Below are positions 49,361 to 56,899 of a DNA stretch of 64,000 nucleotides, piece after piece (positions within the stretch are counted from its first letter, which is position 1; every line of letters begins with the position of its first letter). Below the pieces are notes generated by a model. That model was not told where the DNA came from. It did no database searches and worked only from the letters and a program-made list of their open reading frames with translations. The stretch lies in NCBI RefSeq assembly GCF_024207115.1, contig NZ_CP100128.1:2108001-2172000 (forward strand). The letters run 5' to 3'. This stretch comes from Chromobacterium sp. IIBBL 290-4 (GTDB lineage: Bacteria > Pseudomonadota > Gammaproteobacteria > Burkholderiales > Chromobacteriaceae). Both the position numbers and the translations under genes were made by a program.

Positions 49361-49413
49361 TTCTCTCGCCGGGCGCGAGCCGCCCGGCCTTACATTGCAA
49401 AAGGAAACGCAGC

Positions 49414-50217
49414 ATGAAAATGCCGAAACTGGGCGTGGGCACCTTCCGCCTGAAGGATCAACAAGCCGAGGAATCTGTAGTGATGGGCCTGGAGCTGGGC
49501 TACCGCCACATCGACACCGCGCAGATCTACCGCAACGAGGCCGATGTCGGCCGCGCCATCGCCAGGGCCGGCGTGCCGCGCGATGAGCTGTACGTCACCA
49601 CCAAGATCTGGACCGACAAGTTCGGCCCCGGCCTGCTGATTCCCAGCTTGCGCGAGAGCCTGGACAAGCTGGGCCTGGACAGCGTGGACATGACGCTGAT
49701 CCATTGGCCGTCGCCGAAGGACGCAGTGCCGATGGCGGTGTACATGGAGCAACTGGCCGAGGCCAAGCAACTGGGCCTGACGCGCGAGATAGGCGTATCC
49801 AATTTCACCATCGCTCACCTGAAGCAGGCGATAGACGCCGTCGGCGCCGATGCCATTGGCACCCATCAGCTGGAAGTGCACCCCTATCTGCAGAACCTCA
49901 ATGTCCGCGCTTTCTGCCGCGAACATGGCATCGCGCTGACCGGCTACATGCCGCTGGCCTACGGTCGGGTGGTGAGCGATCCGGTGCTGCTGGCCATCGC
50001 CGCCAAGCACGGCGCGACGGCGGCGCAGGTGGCGCTGGCCTGGCAGCTGCAGCAGGACATCGCGGTGATCCCGTCGTCCACCAAGCGCGCCAATCTGGCG
50101 GCCAATCTGGACGCGCTGCAGCTGCGCCTGGACGAGGACGACATGGCGCGCATCGCCAAACTGGAAGACGGCGGCCGCATCGCCGATCCGGACTTCGCCC
50201 CGGCCTGGGGCGACTGA
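49414..50217 (+). CDS. dkgB: 2,5-diketo-D-gluconate reductase B (aldo/keto reductase)
   Basis: 267 residues, the same length as E. coli DkgB. Family markers: GVGTFRLKD, catalytic DTAQIY with Tyr, Lys in VTTKIW, IHWPSP, REIGVSNFTI and IPSSTKR for NADPH. It reduces 2,5-diketogluconate, methylglyoxal and other aldehydes in the cytoplasm with NADPH. AAGGAA precedes the start. It is second in a likely operon with the MFS transporter. Confidence 0.92.
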   Translation: MKMPKLGVGTFRLKDQQAEESVVMGLELGYRHIDTAQIYRNEADVGRAIARAGVPRDELYVTTKIWTDKFGPGLLIPSLRESLDKLGLDSVDMTLIHWPSPKDAVPMAVYMEQLAEAKQLGLTREIGVSNFTIAHLKQAIDAVGADAIGTHQLEVHPYLQNLNVRAFCREHGIALTGYMPLAYGRVVSDPVLLAIAAKHGATAAQVALAWQLQQDIAVIPSSTKRANLAANLDALQLRLDEDDMARIAKLEDGGRIADPDFAPAWGD

Positions 50218-50285
50218 TGGCCTTCCGGCGCGCCGCCGCGCTACACTGAAAACGCGCGGCGTGCCGGAATCCTCCGGCCGCGCGG

Positions 50286-50303
50286 CAATTTCGTGCAAGA
50301 CGC
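50286..50303 (+). promoter_or_regulatory. Putative AraC operator, copy 1
   Basis: An 18-mer, CAATTTCGTGCAAGACGC, lies 19 bp before the AraC start. An almost identical copy (17 of 18) sits at 51166 upstream of azlC. The repeat brackets the regulator gene, as expected if AraC binds both its own promoter and that of its target. Binding is inference. Confidence 0.6.
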
Positions 50304-50322
50304 GCGGCGGGAACGGCAAGAC

Positions 50323-51159
50323 ATGAAGGAAGGGATGGGCGAGCAGGCCAGCTTCTATCACCTGGAAGCGTTTGGCGGCCTGGAGATGCTGGACGCGAAA
50401 TACCATAGGCACCGGTTTTCGCGCCATGCGCACGAGAACTTCTGCGTAGGGGTGATCGAGGAGGGCGTGCAGCGCATCCTGTTCAACGGCCGCGACCGCC
50501 TGGTGCCCAAGGGCGATATCTTCCTGGTCAACGCCGACGAGGTGCACGCCGGCTCGGCCGGCATCGCCAGCGGCTGGTCTTACCGCGCCATCTATCCGTC
50601 GCCGGACATGCTGCTGTCGCTGTCGCGCGATCTGGCCCGGCCGCAAGGCACTGTGCCATGGTTTCCCGAGGCGATGATTCACGATCCCGGCCTGGCCGAA
50701 CAATTGCGGCTGGTCTTCTCGCTGCTGGCCGAGGACGGCAACGCGCTGTTCAAGGAGACGCTGCTGCTGTCGTCGCTGGCCTGGCTGATGGCGCGCCATG
50801 GCCAGAGCCGTTTCGAGCTCCGCCAGCCGCCGGAGGCGGACGACCGCATCCTGCGCGCCCGGGACTATATGGACAGCTTCCCCGAGCGCGACAGCTCGCT
50901 GGCCGAGCTGGCGGCGCTGGCCGAACTCAGCCCCTGGCATTTCCTGCGGCGCTTCAAGCAGCGCGTCGGCGTGCCGCCGCACGCCTATCTGGTGCAGGCG
51001 CGGCTGCGCAAGGCGCGCCAGTTGCTGCTGGCCGGCTGCCCGATACCGGAGGCGGCCATCGCCTGCGGTTTTTCCGACCAGAGCCACTTCCACCGCCATT
51101 TCCGTCGCGCGCTGGGCATCACGCCCGGCCAGTTCGCGCAGCGGCTGCCGCGCCGCTGA
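50323..51159 (+). CDS. AraC family regulator of the azlCD exporter
   Basis: 278 residues from the ATG at 50323. An N-terminal cupin (HRHRFSRHAHENFCVGVIEEG) senses a small ligand, likely an amino acid, and a C-terminal AraC double helix-turn-helix follows (SLAELAALAELSPWHFLRRF; EAAIACGFSDQSHFHRHFRR). The GTG at 50293 was not chosen because it lies inside the repeated 18-mer that looks like an operator. A Met at 50335 also has a good AAGGAAGG ribosome site. The downstream genes encode AzlC and AzlD. Confidence 0.9.
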   Translation: MKEGMGEQASFYHLEAFGGLEMLDAKYHRHRFSRHAHENFCVGVIEEGVQRILFNGRDRLVPKGDIFLVNADEVHAGSAGIASGWSYRAIYPSPDMLLSLSRDLARPQGTVPWFPEAMIHDPGLAEQLRLVFSLLAEDGNALFKETLLLSSLAWLMARHGQSRFELRQPPEADDRILRARDYMDSFPERDSSLAELAALAELSPWHFLRRFKQRVGVPPHAYLVQARLRKARQLLLAGCPIPEAAIACGFSDQSHFHRHFRRALGITPGQFAQRLPRR

Positions 51160-51165
51160 GGCGAG

Positions 51166-51183
51166 CAATTTCGTTCAAGACGC
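51166..51183 (+). promoter_or_regulatory. Putative AraC operator, copy 2
   Basis: CAATTTCGTTCAAGACGC, one mismatch to the copy at 50286. It lies 6 bp after the AraC stop and 81 bp before the azlC start, well placed for activation of the azlCD promoter. Confidence 0.6.
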
Positions 51184-51264
51184 TCCCCCTGCCTTTTGCC
51201 TAATCTGGTTCGCGACGGCCGGTGCAGACCGGATCGGCCGCGAACGCAATGCAGAAGGCAAGCT

Positions 51265-51978
51265 ATGGATCATTCGCAATCTTTGGTTTTGGAACCGCGG
51301 CCCGGGCGCGACTTCGCCGCCGGCGCCGCGCAGATGCTGCCGCTGTGCCTGCCGGTGCTGCCCTGGGGCGTGCTGGCAGGCTCGATGGCGGTGCAGGCCG
51401 GACTGAGCGCGGCGCAAGGCGTGGGCATGTCGGCGCTGGTGTTCGCCGGCGCGGCGCAGCTGGTGTCGCTGGGCATGGCGATGGCTGGCTCGGGCGCGCT
51501 GGCCATCGCGCTGACGGTGTTCTTCATCACCGCCCAGCATTTTCTGTACGGCTTGTCGATGCGCGGCCAGGTATCGGCCTGGCCGGCGCGGCTGCGCCTG
51601 CCCTTGGGCGTTCTGCTGACCGACGAGCTGTTCGCGCTCAGCTGCGCCAAGGGCGGCGGCCAGAGTCCGGCTTATCTGCTGGGCGCGGGACTGATGTTCT
51701 ACCTGAGCTGGCTGCTTAGCAGCATCGCCGGCATCGCGATGGCGAACACGGTGCCGGACCTGGGCCGGCTGCATCTGGACTTTTCCATCATCGCCACTTT
51801 CGTCGCCATCGTGGTGCCGATGGTGAAGCGGCGCAGCGCGCTGTGCGGGGCCTTGTTCTCGCTGCTGGCGGCGATGTTGCTCAGCTGGCTGGGCGTGGAA
51901 GGCGGCATCGTCATCGCCGGCGTGGCCGGCATGCTGTTCGCGGTCTTGGTTGCGCGCCTGGGAGGAGAGAAAGCATGA
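51265..51978 (+). CDS. azlC: AzlC branched-chain amino acid exporter subunit
   Basis: 237 residues from the ATG at 51265 (AAGG upstream). About six to eight helices, with the family motif LPLCLPVLPWGVLAGSMA near the N-terminus, FAGAAQLVSLGM and FFITAQHFLYGLSMR. AzlC is the larger subunit of the LIV-E exporter of branched-chain amino acids. It overlaps azlD by 4 bp (ATGA), so both are co-translated. Confidence 0.92.
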   Translation: MDHSQSLVLEPRPGRDFAAGAAQMLPLCLPVLPWGVLAGSMAVQAGLSAAQGVGMSALVFAGAAQLVSLGMAMAGSGALAIALTVFFITAQHFLYGLSMRGQVSAWPARLRLPLGVLLTDELFALSCAKGGGQSPAYLLGAGLMFYLSWLLSSIAGIAMANTVPDLGRLHLDFSIIATFVAIVVPMVKRRSALCGALFSLLAAMLLSWLGVEGGIVIAGVAGMLFAVLVARLGGEKA

Positions 51979-52286
51979 GCTGGGGATTGATTCTGCTGCT
52001 GGCGGCCATCGTGTTCTGCAACCGCTACGTTTTCCTTGAGCCCAGGGTGCCGGTGAAGCTGCCGGCCTTGCTGGAGCAGGCGCTGCAATACGCGGCCCCC
52101 TGCCTGCTGACCGCGATCTGCGTACCCATCATCCTGCTGGATCAGGGCGCGCTGCGGCCGTTCCCGGACAATCCTTATCTGTGGGGCGCGCTGGCCAGCG
52201 TGGTTTTGGCCTGCCTGGTGCGCAATATGGTGCTGAGCGTGCTGGCCAGCTTGGCGGCGTTCTACGCGTTGTGCGCGTGGCTGTGA
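51975..52286 (+). CDS. azlD: AzlD branched-chain amino acid exporter small subunit
   Basis: 103 residues with three to four helices. RYVFLEPRVPVKLPALLEQAL and YAAPCLLTAI are typical of AzlD. It works with AzlC in the inner membrane. GGAGGAGAG at 51961 is a strong ribosome site inside the azlC end. Confidence 0.92.
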   Translation: MSWGLILLLAAIVFCNRYVFLEPRVPVKLPALLEQALQYAAPCLLTAICVPIILLDQGALRPFPDNPYLWGALASVVLACLVRNMVLSVLASLAAFYALCAWL

Positions 52287-52344
52287 GCGGCCGGGTTACA
52301 ATGCGCTGTTGTCGCCCGCGCGGCGTTTTGTGGATGAAAGAGCA

Positions 52345-52686
52345 ATGAGCGAAGAGTTGAAGATCGAAGACCTGGTGCTGGGCGAGGGCAAGGAAGCCGT
52401 GCGCGGCGCGCTGATCACCACTCACTACACCGGTTGGCTGGAGGACGGCAGCAAGTTCGACTCCTCGCTGGACAAGGGTCGGCCGTTCCAGTGCGTGATC
52501 GGCACCGGCCGCGTGATCAAGGGTTGGGATCAGGGAATGATGGGCATGAAGGTGGGCGGCAAGCGCAAGCTGTGGGTGCCGGCGCATCTGGCTTACGGCG
52601 AGCGCCAGATCGGCGAGCGCATCCCGGCCCACTCCAACCTGGTGTTCGAGATCGAGTTGCTGGAAGTGCTGACGCGCGACGATTGA
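52345..52686 (+). CDS. FKBP-type peptidyl-prolyl cis-trans isomerase
   Basis: 113 residues, a single FKBP domain without signal peptide, so cytoplasmic. Active-site residues are visible: HYTGWLEDGSKFDSS, VIKGWDQGMMGM, the W in the pocket floor, and AYGERQIGERIP. It speeds up proline isomerisation in folding proteins. The ATG at 52345 has a weak GAAAG ribosome site; the extra twelve upstream codons do not belong to the domain. Confidence 0.93.
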   Translation: MSEELKIEDLVLGEGKEAVRGALITTHYTGWLEDGSKFDSSLDKGRPFQCVIGTGRVIKGWDQGMMGMKVGGKRKLWVPAHLAYGERQIGERIPAHSNLVFEIELLEVLTRDD

Positions 52687-52802
52687 CACCTGGGCCGCGC
52701 GGCGGCCCTTGCCTGTCCATTCCCATCGACGCGGCGATTGAGCAAGCTGCGTCAAGTGCAAGCCACCGCGCCGAGGCATAGTGGGCGCATGGAGGAGGGA
52801 CA

Positions 52803-53663
52803 ATGGACCGACTGAAGCAGTACGCGCGGCGTTTCGCCAGAGTGCTCGATTACATCGACCGGCATTTGGCTGAGCCCTTGGATATCGAGCGGCTGAGCGC
52901 CGTCGCCCATTTTTCCCGCTTTCATTTCCACCGCCAGTTCTCCGCCTATTGCGGCGTCAGCGCCGCGCGCTACATCTTGCTGCAACGCTTGCGCCGGGCT
53001 TCGTTCCGGCTGGCGTTTCAGCCGACGCAGCGCATCATCGATATCGCGCAGGACTGCGGTTTTGACAATCCGGAATCATTTTCGCGCGCCTTCCGCCAGG
53101 TTTTCGGCCAGTCTCCCAGCGGCTTTCGCCGCCAGCCGGACTGGGTGGGCTGGCATGCGAAGATGAGGCCGCCTGTTGGAGAGGGAGTGCCGAATATGGA
53201 AGTGAAGATCGTCAATACTGCTGACATCGCCGTCGCGGCGCTGGAGCATAGGGGGCCGCCGCAGCGCGTCAACGACAGCGTTGCTCGCTTCATCGAATGG
53301 CGCAAGGCCAGCGGCTTGTCGCCCATCGCCAGCAGCCAGACTTATGGCATCGCCTACGACCATCCGGACGCCACGCCGCCGGAGGCGTTCCGCTTCGATG
53401 TCTGCGGCAGCGTGGCGGGCGAGGTGCCGGCCAACCCGCAAGGCGTCATCGCCAAAACCATCACCGGGGGCCGCTGCGCGGTGCTCAGGCACGCGGGCAG
53501 CCATCAGCGGCTGGGCGAAGCCGTGCGCTGGCTGTATCGGCAATGGCTGCCGGCCAGCGGCGAAGAATTGCGCGATTTCCCGGTGTATTTCCATTATCTG
53601 AACCTGTCCAGCCAGGAGCCCGAGCACGAGCTGCTGACGGATATCTATCTGCCTCTGCGCTGA
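52803..53663 (+). CDS. AraC family regulator with GyrI-like effector domain
   Basis: 286 residues with a very strong GGAGGAGG ribosome site. The AraC helix-turn-helix pair comes first (LDIERLSAVAHFSRFHFHRQF; IIDIAQDCGFDNPESFSRAF), then a GyrI/BltR-type small-molecule domain (about 130-286, ending DIYLPLR). This order matches Rob/SoxS-like regulators of drug response. It stands between an FKBP gene and hypX with no evident target. Confidence 0.9.
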   Translation: MDRLKQYARRFARVLDYIDRHLAEPLDIERLSAVAHFSRFHFHRQFSAYCGVSAARYILLQRLRRASFRLAFQPTQRIIDIAQDCGFDNPESFSRAFRQVFGQSPSGFRRQPDWVGWHAKMRPPVGEGVPNMEVKIVNTADIAVAALEHRGPPQRVNDSVARFIEWRKASGLSPIASSQTYGIAYDHPDATPPEAFRFDVCGSVAGEVPANPQGVIAKTITGGRCAVLRHAGSHQRLGEAVRWLYRQWLPASGEELRDFPVYFHYLNLSSQEPEHELLTDIYLPLR

Positions 53664-53795
53664 GCGCCGCCCTGGCCATTCGGACTGGCGTTGGGCGGCA
53701 TGTCCGGCGGATTTGCGCTGAGTCAAATGTCATGCCATTCATCCTGCTTACGCTGCCCGCTTTTTGCTTGATTCAATTCTGCGGGAGCGCAAGCC

Positions 53796-55484
53796 ATGAG
53801 AATCGTCCTGTTGTCCACCGCCTTCAACGGCCTGACCCAACGCGCCTGGCTGGAGCTGCGCGCCTCCGGCCATCAGCCTTCGGTGGTGCTGTTCACCCAT
53901 GAAGAGGAGGTGACGCGGGCGGTGCTGGCCGCCCGTCCCGAGCTGGTGATCTGCCCCTTTCTGAAAGACCGGGTGCCGCCGGCCTTGTGGCGCGACGGGG
54001 GATTTCCGGTGGTGATCATCCATCCGGGCATAGTCGGCGACCGCGGCGCATCGGCCTTGGACTGGGCCATTCTCAAGCAGGAAAAACGCTGGGGCGTGAC
54101 CGCGCTGCAGGCGGTGGAGGAAATGGACGCCGGGCCGGTGTGGTCCAGCCGCGAATTCGATCTGCCGGCCGGCCTGCGCAAGTCGGAGCTGTACAACGGC
54201 CTGGTCAGCGACGCGGCCATTTATTGCATCCGCGACGTGGCGGAAAAGCATGGCGGCGGCTATCTGCCGCAAGCGGTGGATTATGCCGACCCGGCGGTGC
54301 GCGGCCGGCTGCAGCCCAATATGCGGCAGCAGGACCGCGCTTTCGACTGGCGCGATCCGGCCGCAGACATCCTGCGCAAGATCGCCGCTTCCGATGGCCA
54401 GCCCGGCGTATTGGCGGATTTGGCGGGCGGCCGCTATTACCTTTACGACGCGCATCTGGATGCCAGGCGCGGCGAGCCGGGCGCGATCCTGGCGACGCAT
54501 GACGACGCGGCGCTGGTCGGCGCCGGCGATGCCAGCCTGTGGATAGGCTCGCTCCGGCGGCCGCCGCAAGCCGACGAGGAAACCTTCAAGCTGCCGGCGC
54601 GCCTGGTTTTGGGCAAGCGCTTTGAGGACGCGCCCGTCCTGGAATGGTCGGCAGAGACGCATCCGCATTGCGATGAGGCGTACCAGCCTATCCGTTACCG
54701 TCAAATCGGCAAGGTGGGCGAGCTCACCTTCGAGTTCTACAACGGCGCTTTCAGCACCGAGCAATCCCGGCGGCTGCAGCGTGCCTTGCAATGGGCCAAG
54801 CAGCAGGAGACTGAAACGCTGGTGTTGCGCAGCGGCCGCGGCAGTTTCTGCAACGGCATCCATTTGAATGTGATCGAGGCGGCGGACGATCCCGCGGCGG
54901 AGGCTTGGCGCAATATTCAGGCCATAGACGATGTGTGCCTGGAAATCCTCACCGCCAGGCAGATGACGGTGGCCGGCGTGGCGGGCAATGCCGGCGCCGG
55001 CGGCGTGATGCTGGCCTTGTGCGCCGATGTGGCGCTGGCGCGCCAGGGCGTGGTGCTCAATCCGCATTATCAAACCATGGGCTTGTACGGGTCCGAGTAC
55101 TGGACCTATGTCCTGCCGCGCGCGGTGGGCGCGGCAGAGGCGGCGCGATTGTGCGGCGAATGCCTGCCGGTGGGCGCGCGTGAGGCGTGGCGGCTTGGCA
55201 TGCTGCAAGATATCGGCCCGCGCGACCCGGCGCAGTTCGGCGTCTGGCTGCTGCAGGCGGCGAAATCGGCGCGCGCCACTTGGCCGGATCGCTGGCAGCG
55301 CAAGCTGGAGCTGGATGCGCTGCAATTGCGCCGCTGCCGCGAGGCGGAATTGGCGGAAATGCGCCAGGACATGCTGGAGAACCGCCGCCAGTTCGCCGAA
55401 AAGCGCCGCGGCTTCGTGTTCAAGCGCCGCGCCTGCGCCACCATGCAAAGGTTGATCGCGCCATGGGCGAAGCAGGCTGGCTAG
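53796..55484 (+). CDS. hypX: HypX-type CO-forming hydrogenase maturation protein
   Basis: 562 residues, full length. The N-terminal half is formyl-transferase-like (FPVVIIHPGIVGDRGASALDW with its HPG active site), and the C-terminal half is an enoyl-CoA-hydratase-like domain (GVAGNAGAGGVMLALCADVALA). In Cupriavidus HypX makes the CO ligand of [NiFe]-hydrogenase from formyl-tetrahydrofolate through formyl-CoA. No hydrogenase or hyp genes are nearby, so it is either displaced from a distant cluster or has another role. GGGAG precedes the start. Confidence 0.9.
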   Translation: MRIVLLSTAFNGLTQRAWLELRASGHQPSVVLFTHEEEVTRAVLAARPELVICPFLKDRVPPALWRDGGFPVVIIHPGIVGDRGASALDWAILKQEKRWGVTALQAVEEMDAGPVWSSREFDLPAGLRKSELYNGLVSDAAIYCIRDVAEKHGGGYLPQAVDYADPAVRGRLQPNMRQQDRAFDWRDPAADILRKIAASDGQPGVLADLAGGRYYLYDAHLDARRGEPGAILATHDDAALVGAGDASLWIGSLRRPPQADEETFKLPARLVLGKRFEDAPVLEWSAETHPHCDEAYQPIRYRQIGKVGELTFEFYNGAFSTEQSRRLQRALQWAKQQETETLVLRSGRGSFCNGIHLNVIEAADDPAAEAWRNIQAIDDVCLEILTARQMTVAGVAGNAGAGGVMLALCADVALARQGVVLNPHYQTMGLYGSEYWTYVLPRAVGAAEAARLCGECLPVGAREAWRLGMLQDIGPRDPAQFGVWLLQAAKSARATWPDRWQRKLELDALQLRRCREAELAEMRQDMLENRRQFAEKRRGFVFKRRACATMQRLIAPWAKQAG

Positions 55485-55509
55485 GCTGTGGGCGGCGTTG
55501 TCCCGCGGC

Positions 55510-55962
55510 TCAGGCCGCGGGCTCCAGGGCGCCGCGCGGAACGGCGGTGAAGGGGCGAAAGATCCATTGCGGATAGTATTCGTCGTCAAGTTCGGACAGC
55601 TGCAGCGAGGGAGGCTCGATGCGCTGCCTGTAGCCAAAGGCCAGGGTCGGATCTGCGGCGCTGATGATATTGCCGGGAGTGGAGAAGACGTCCCAGCGCT
55701 GCTGGATGTTGTTCGCGGGCTGCAGCAGTTGCAGGGTGAGCGGAGCGCCCAGCCTGATGTCCTCCGCGCCGATCACCAGTTGATTGCCGCTGGTGGCCAA
55801 GCCGAACAGGCCCTGGACGAAATCGATATTGAACAGGGCCAGTAGATTGTTGCTCAAGGGTTTCAGCACCAGTTGGGCGCCTTTGATGGAATCTTCGGCG
55901 GAGATGGCCAGTTCGGGGTTCTCTGCGAAGGTAATGAAAAAGGGAACGCTGGAGAATGACAT
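55510..55962 (-). CDS. Ricin-B-like beta-trefoil protein, copy 2
   Basis: 150 residues, no signal peptide. It is a clear paralogue of the next gene upstream: both begin M-FSSVP-FIT, share LLALFNIDF-GLFGLATSGN-LVI, and have QRWD and a later QW motif near the end (QRWDVF, PQWIFRP). The internal Q-x-W motifs suggest a ricin-type beta-trefoil lectin. A ribosome site (GGAG) precedes the start. It is more diverged than its partner and carries a longer C-terminal tail. The sugar ligand is unknown. Confidence 0.75.
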   Translation of the reverse strand: MSFSSVPFFITFAENPELAISAEDSIKGAQLVLKPLSNNLLALFNIDFVQGLFGLATSGNQLVIGAEDIRLGAPLTLQLLQPANNIQQRWDVFSTPGNIISAADPTLAFGYRQRIEPPSLQLSELDDEYYPQWIFRPFTAVPRGALEPAA

Positions 55963-56026
55963 CGGAAGCTCCTGGAGGGCGGCGAAGGGAGGCCGATGCG
56001 GCCTCCCTTCGCCGAAACGCGCCGAC

Positions 56027-56482
56027 TTAGACCGATTCGGCTATCAGTTCGGTTTTCAGCGCGGAGGTCAGCGGCTTGAAGGCCCATTGCTGAGCCGGCG
56101 AAGCGTTGAACTCATACAGCCAGATCAGGCTGCCGACGCCGCCGCGGTTCTGGTTGTCGATGACCAGGTTGGCGTTTTGGCGGTTGGCGATGAAGCCCGG
56201 GCGGGAGTACAGGTCCCAGCGTTGGCTGATGGCGCCCTGGTTGTAGGGCTTCAGCACCAGCGGCTTGCCGCTGGAAAGATCGGAAATGTCGATGACCAGA
56301 TTGTTGCCGCTGGTGGCCAGACCGAACAAGCCGTTTTCGAAGTCGATGTTGAACAGGGCCAGGAAGTTGCCTTGAATCGGCCTCAGCGACAGTTGCGAGC
56401 CGCTGATCGAGTCATTGGCGGCAATGCCCAGAGTGGTGTTTTGGCTGTAAGTGATGAAATACGGGACAGAAGAGAATGCCAT
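56027..56482 (-). CDS. Ricin-B-like beta-trefoil protein, copy 1
   Basis: 151 residues, no signal peptide. Q-x-W motifs occur in ISQRWDLYSRPG and AQQWAFKPL, with the NLVIDN strand between them, consistent with a beta-trefoil carbohydrate-binding fold as in ricin B and actinohivin-like lectins. It is first in a two-gene set with the paralogue at 55510 (64-bp gap) and is preceded by a long AT-rich promoter region. Cytoplasmic lectins of this kind in bacteria are often defensive toxins or adhesins; that is inference. Confidence 0.75.
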   Translation of the reverse strand: MAFSSVPYFITYSQNTTLGIAANDSISGSQLSLRPIQGNFLALFNIDFENGLFGLATSGNNLVIDISDLSSGKPLVLKPYNQGAISQRWDLYSRPGFIANRQNANLVIDNQNRGGVGSLIWLYEFNASPAQQWAFKPLTSALKTELIAESV

Positions 56483-56899
56483 GATCGCGAATCTCCAATA
56501 TTTATGCCAACGAAGTGTTGGTTTTATAGCTATAGCAGCGATTTTGTAGTGTGCAAGATTTGAAAGTGACGTGTTTTTTCATTAAGGCTATTTTTTTATA
56601 AAATCACTTTAAAATCAATAAGTTAAAATTTTCATGTAGAAATACTTAGATTGAAATGTTTCAATAATTTATCGTGTCGTAAATTCAATTTTTGAATAAT
56701 ATAAATCTGGAAATTTATATGAAATTTAATGATTTACTATTTGGTGGAATTGCGACATTTAATCTTGATTCCAATTTGGTATTCAGGTCTTGAGTAGCTG
56801 GCATGAGTGACGGGTGTTGTTTCGGATCTCGCCTTTATACTGTTTGCTTCGCCGGTTTGGTGGGACAGCCATCGCGCTGGCATTTCCAGGAGTCGGAGC
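56483..56899. other. AT-rich regulatory region of the lectin genes
   Basis: 417 bp without a gene. The stretch 56510-56760 is strikingly AT-rich compared with the flanks and holds several possible minus-strand promoters (for example TATAGCTATAG at 56523). It is divergent: lectin genes leftwards, aidB rightwards, with AGGAG at 56888 serving aidB. Such AT-rich regions are typical targets of H-NS/MvaT-type silencers. Confidence 0.5.
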
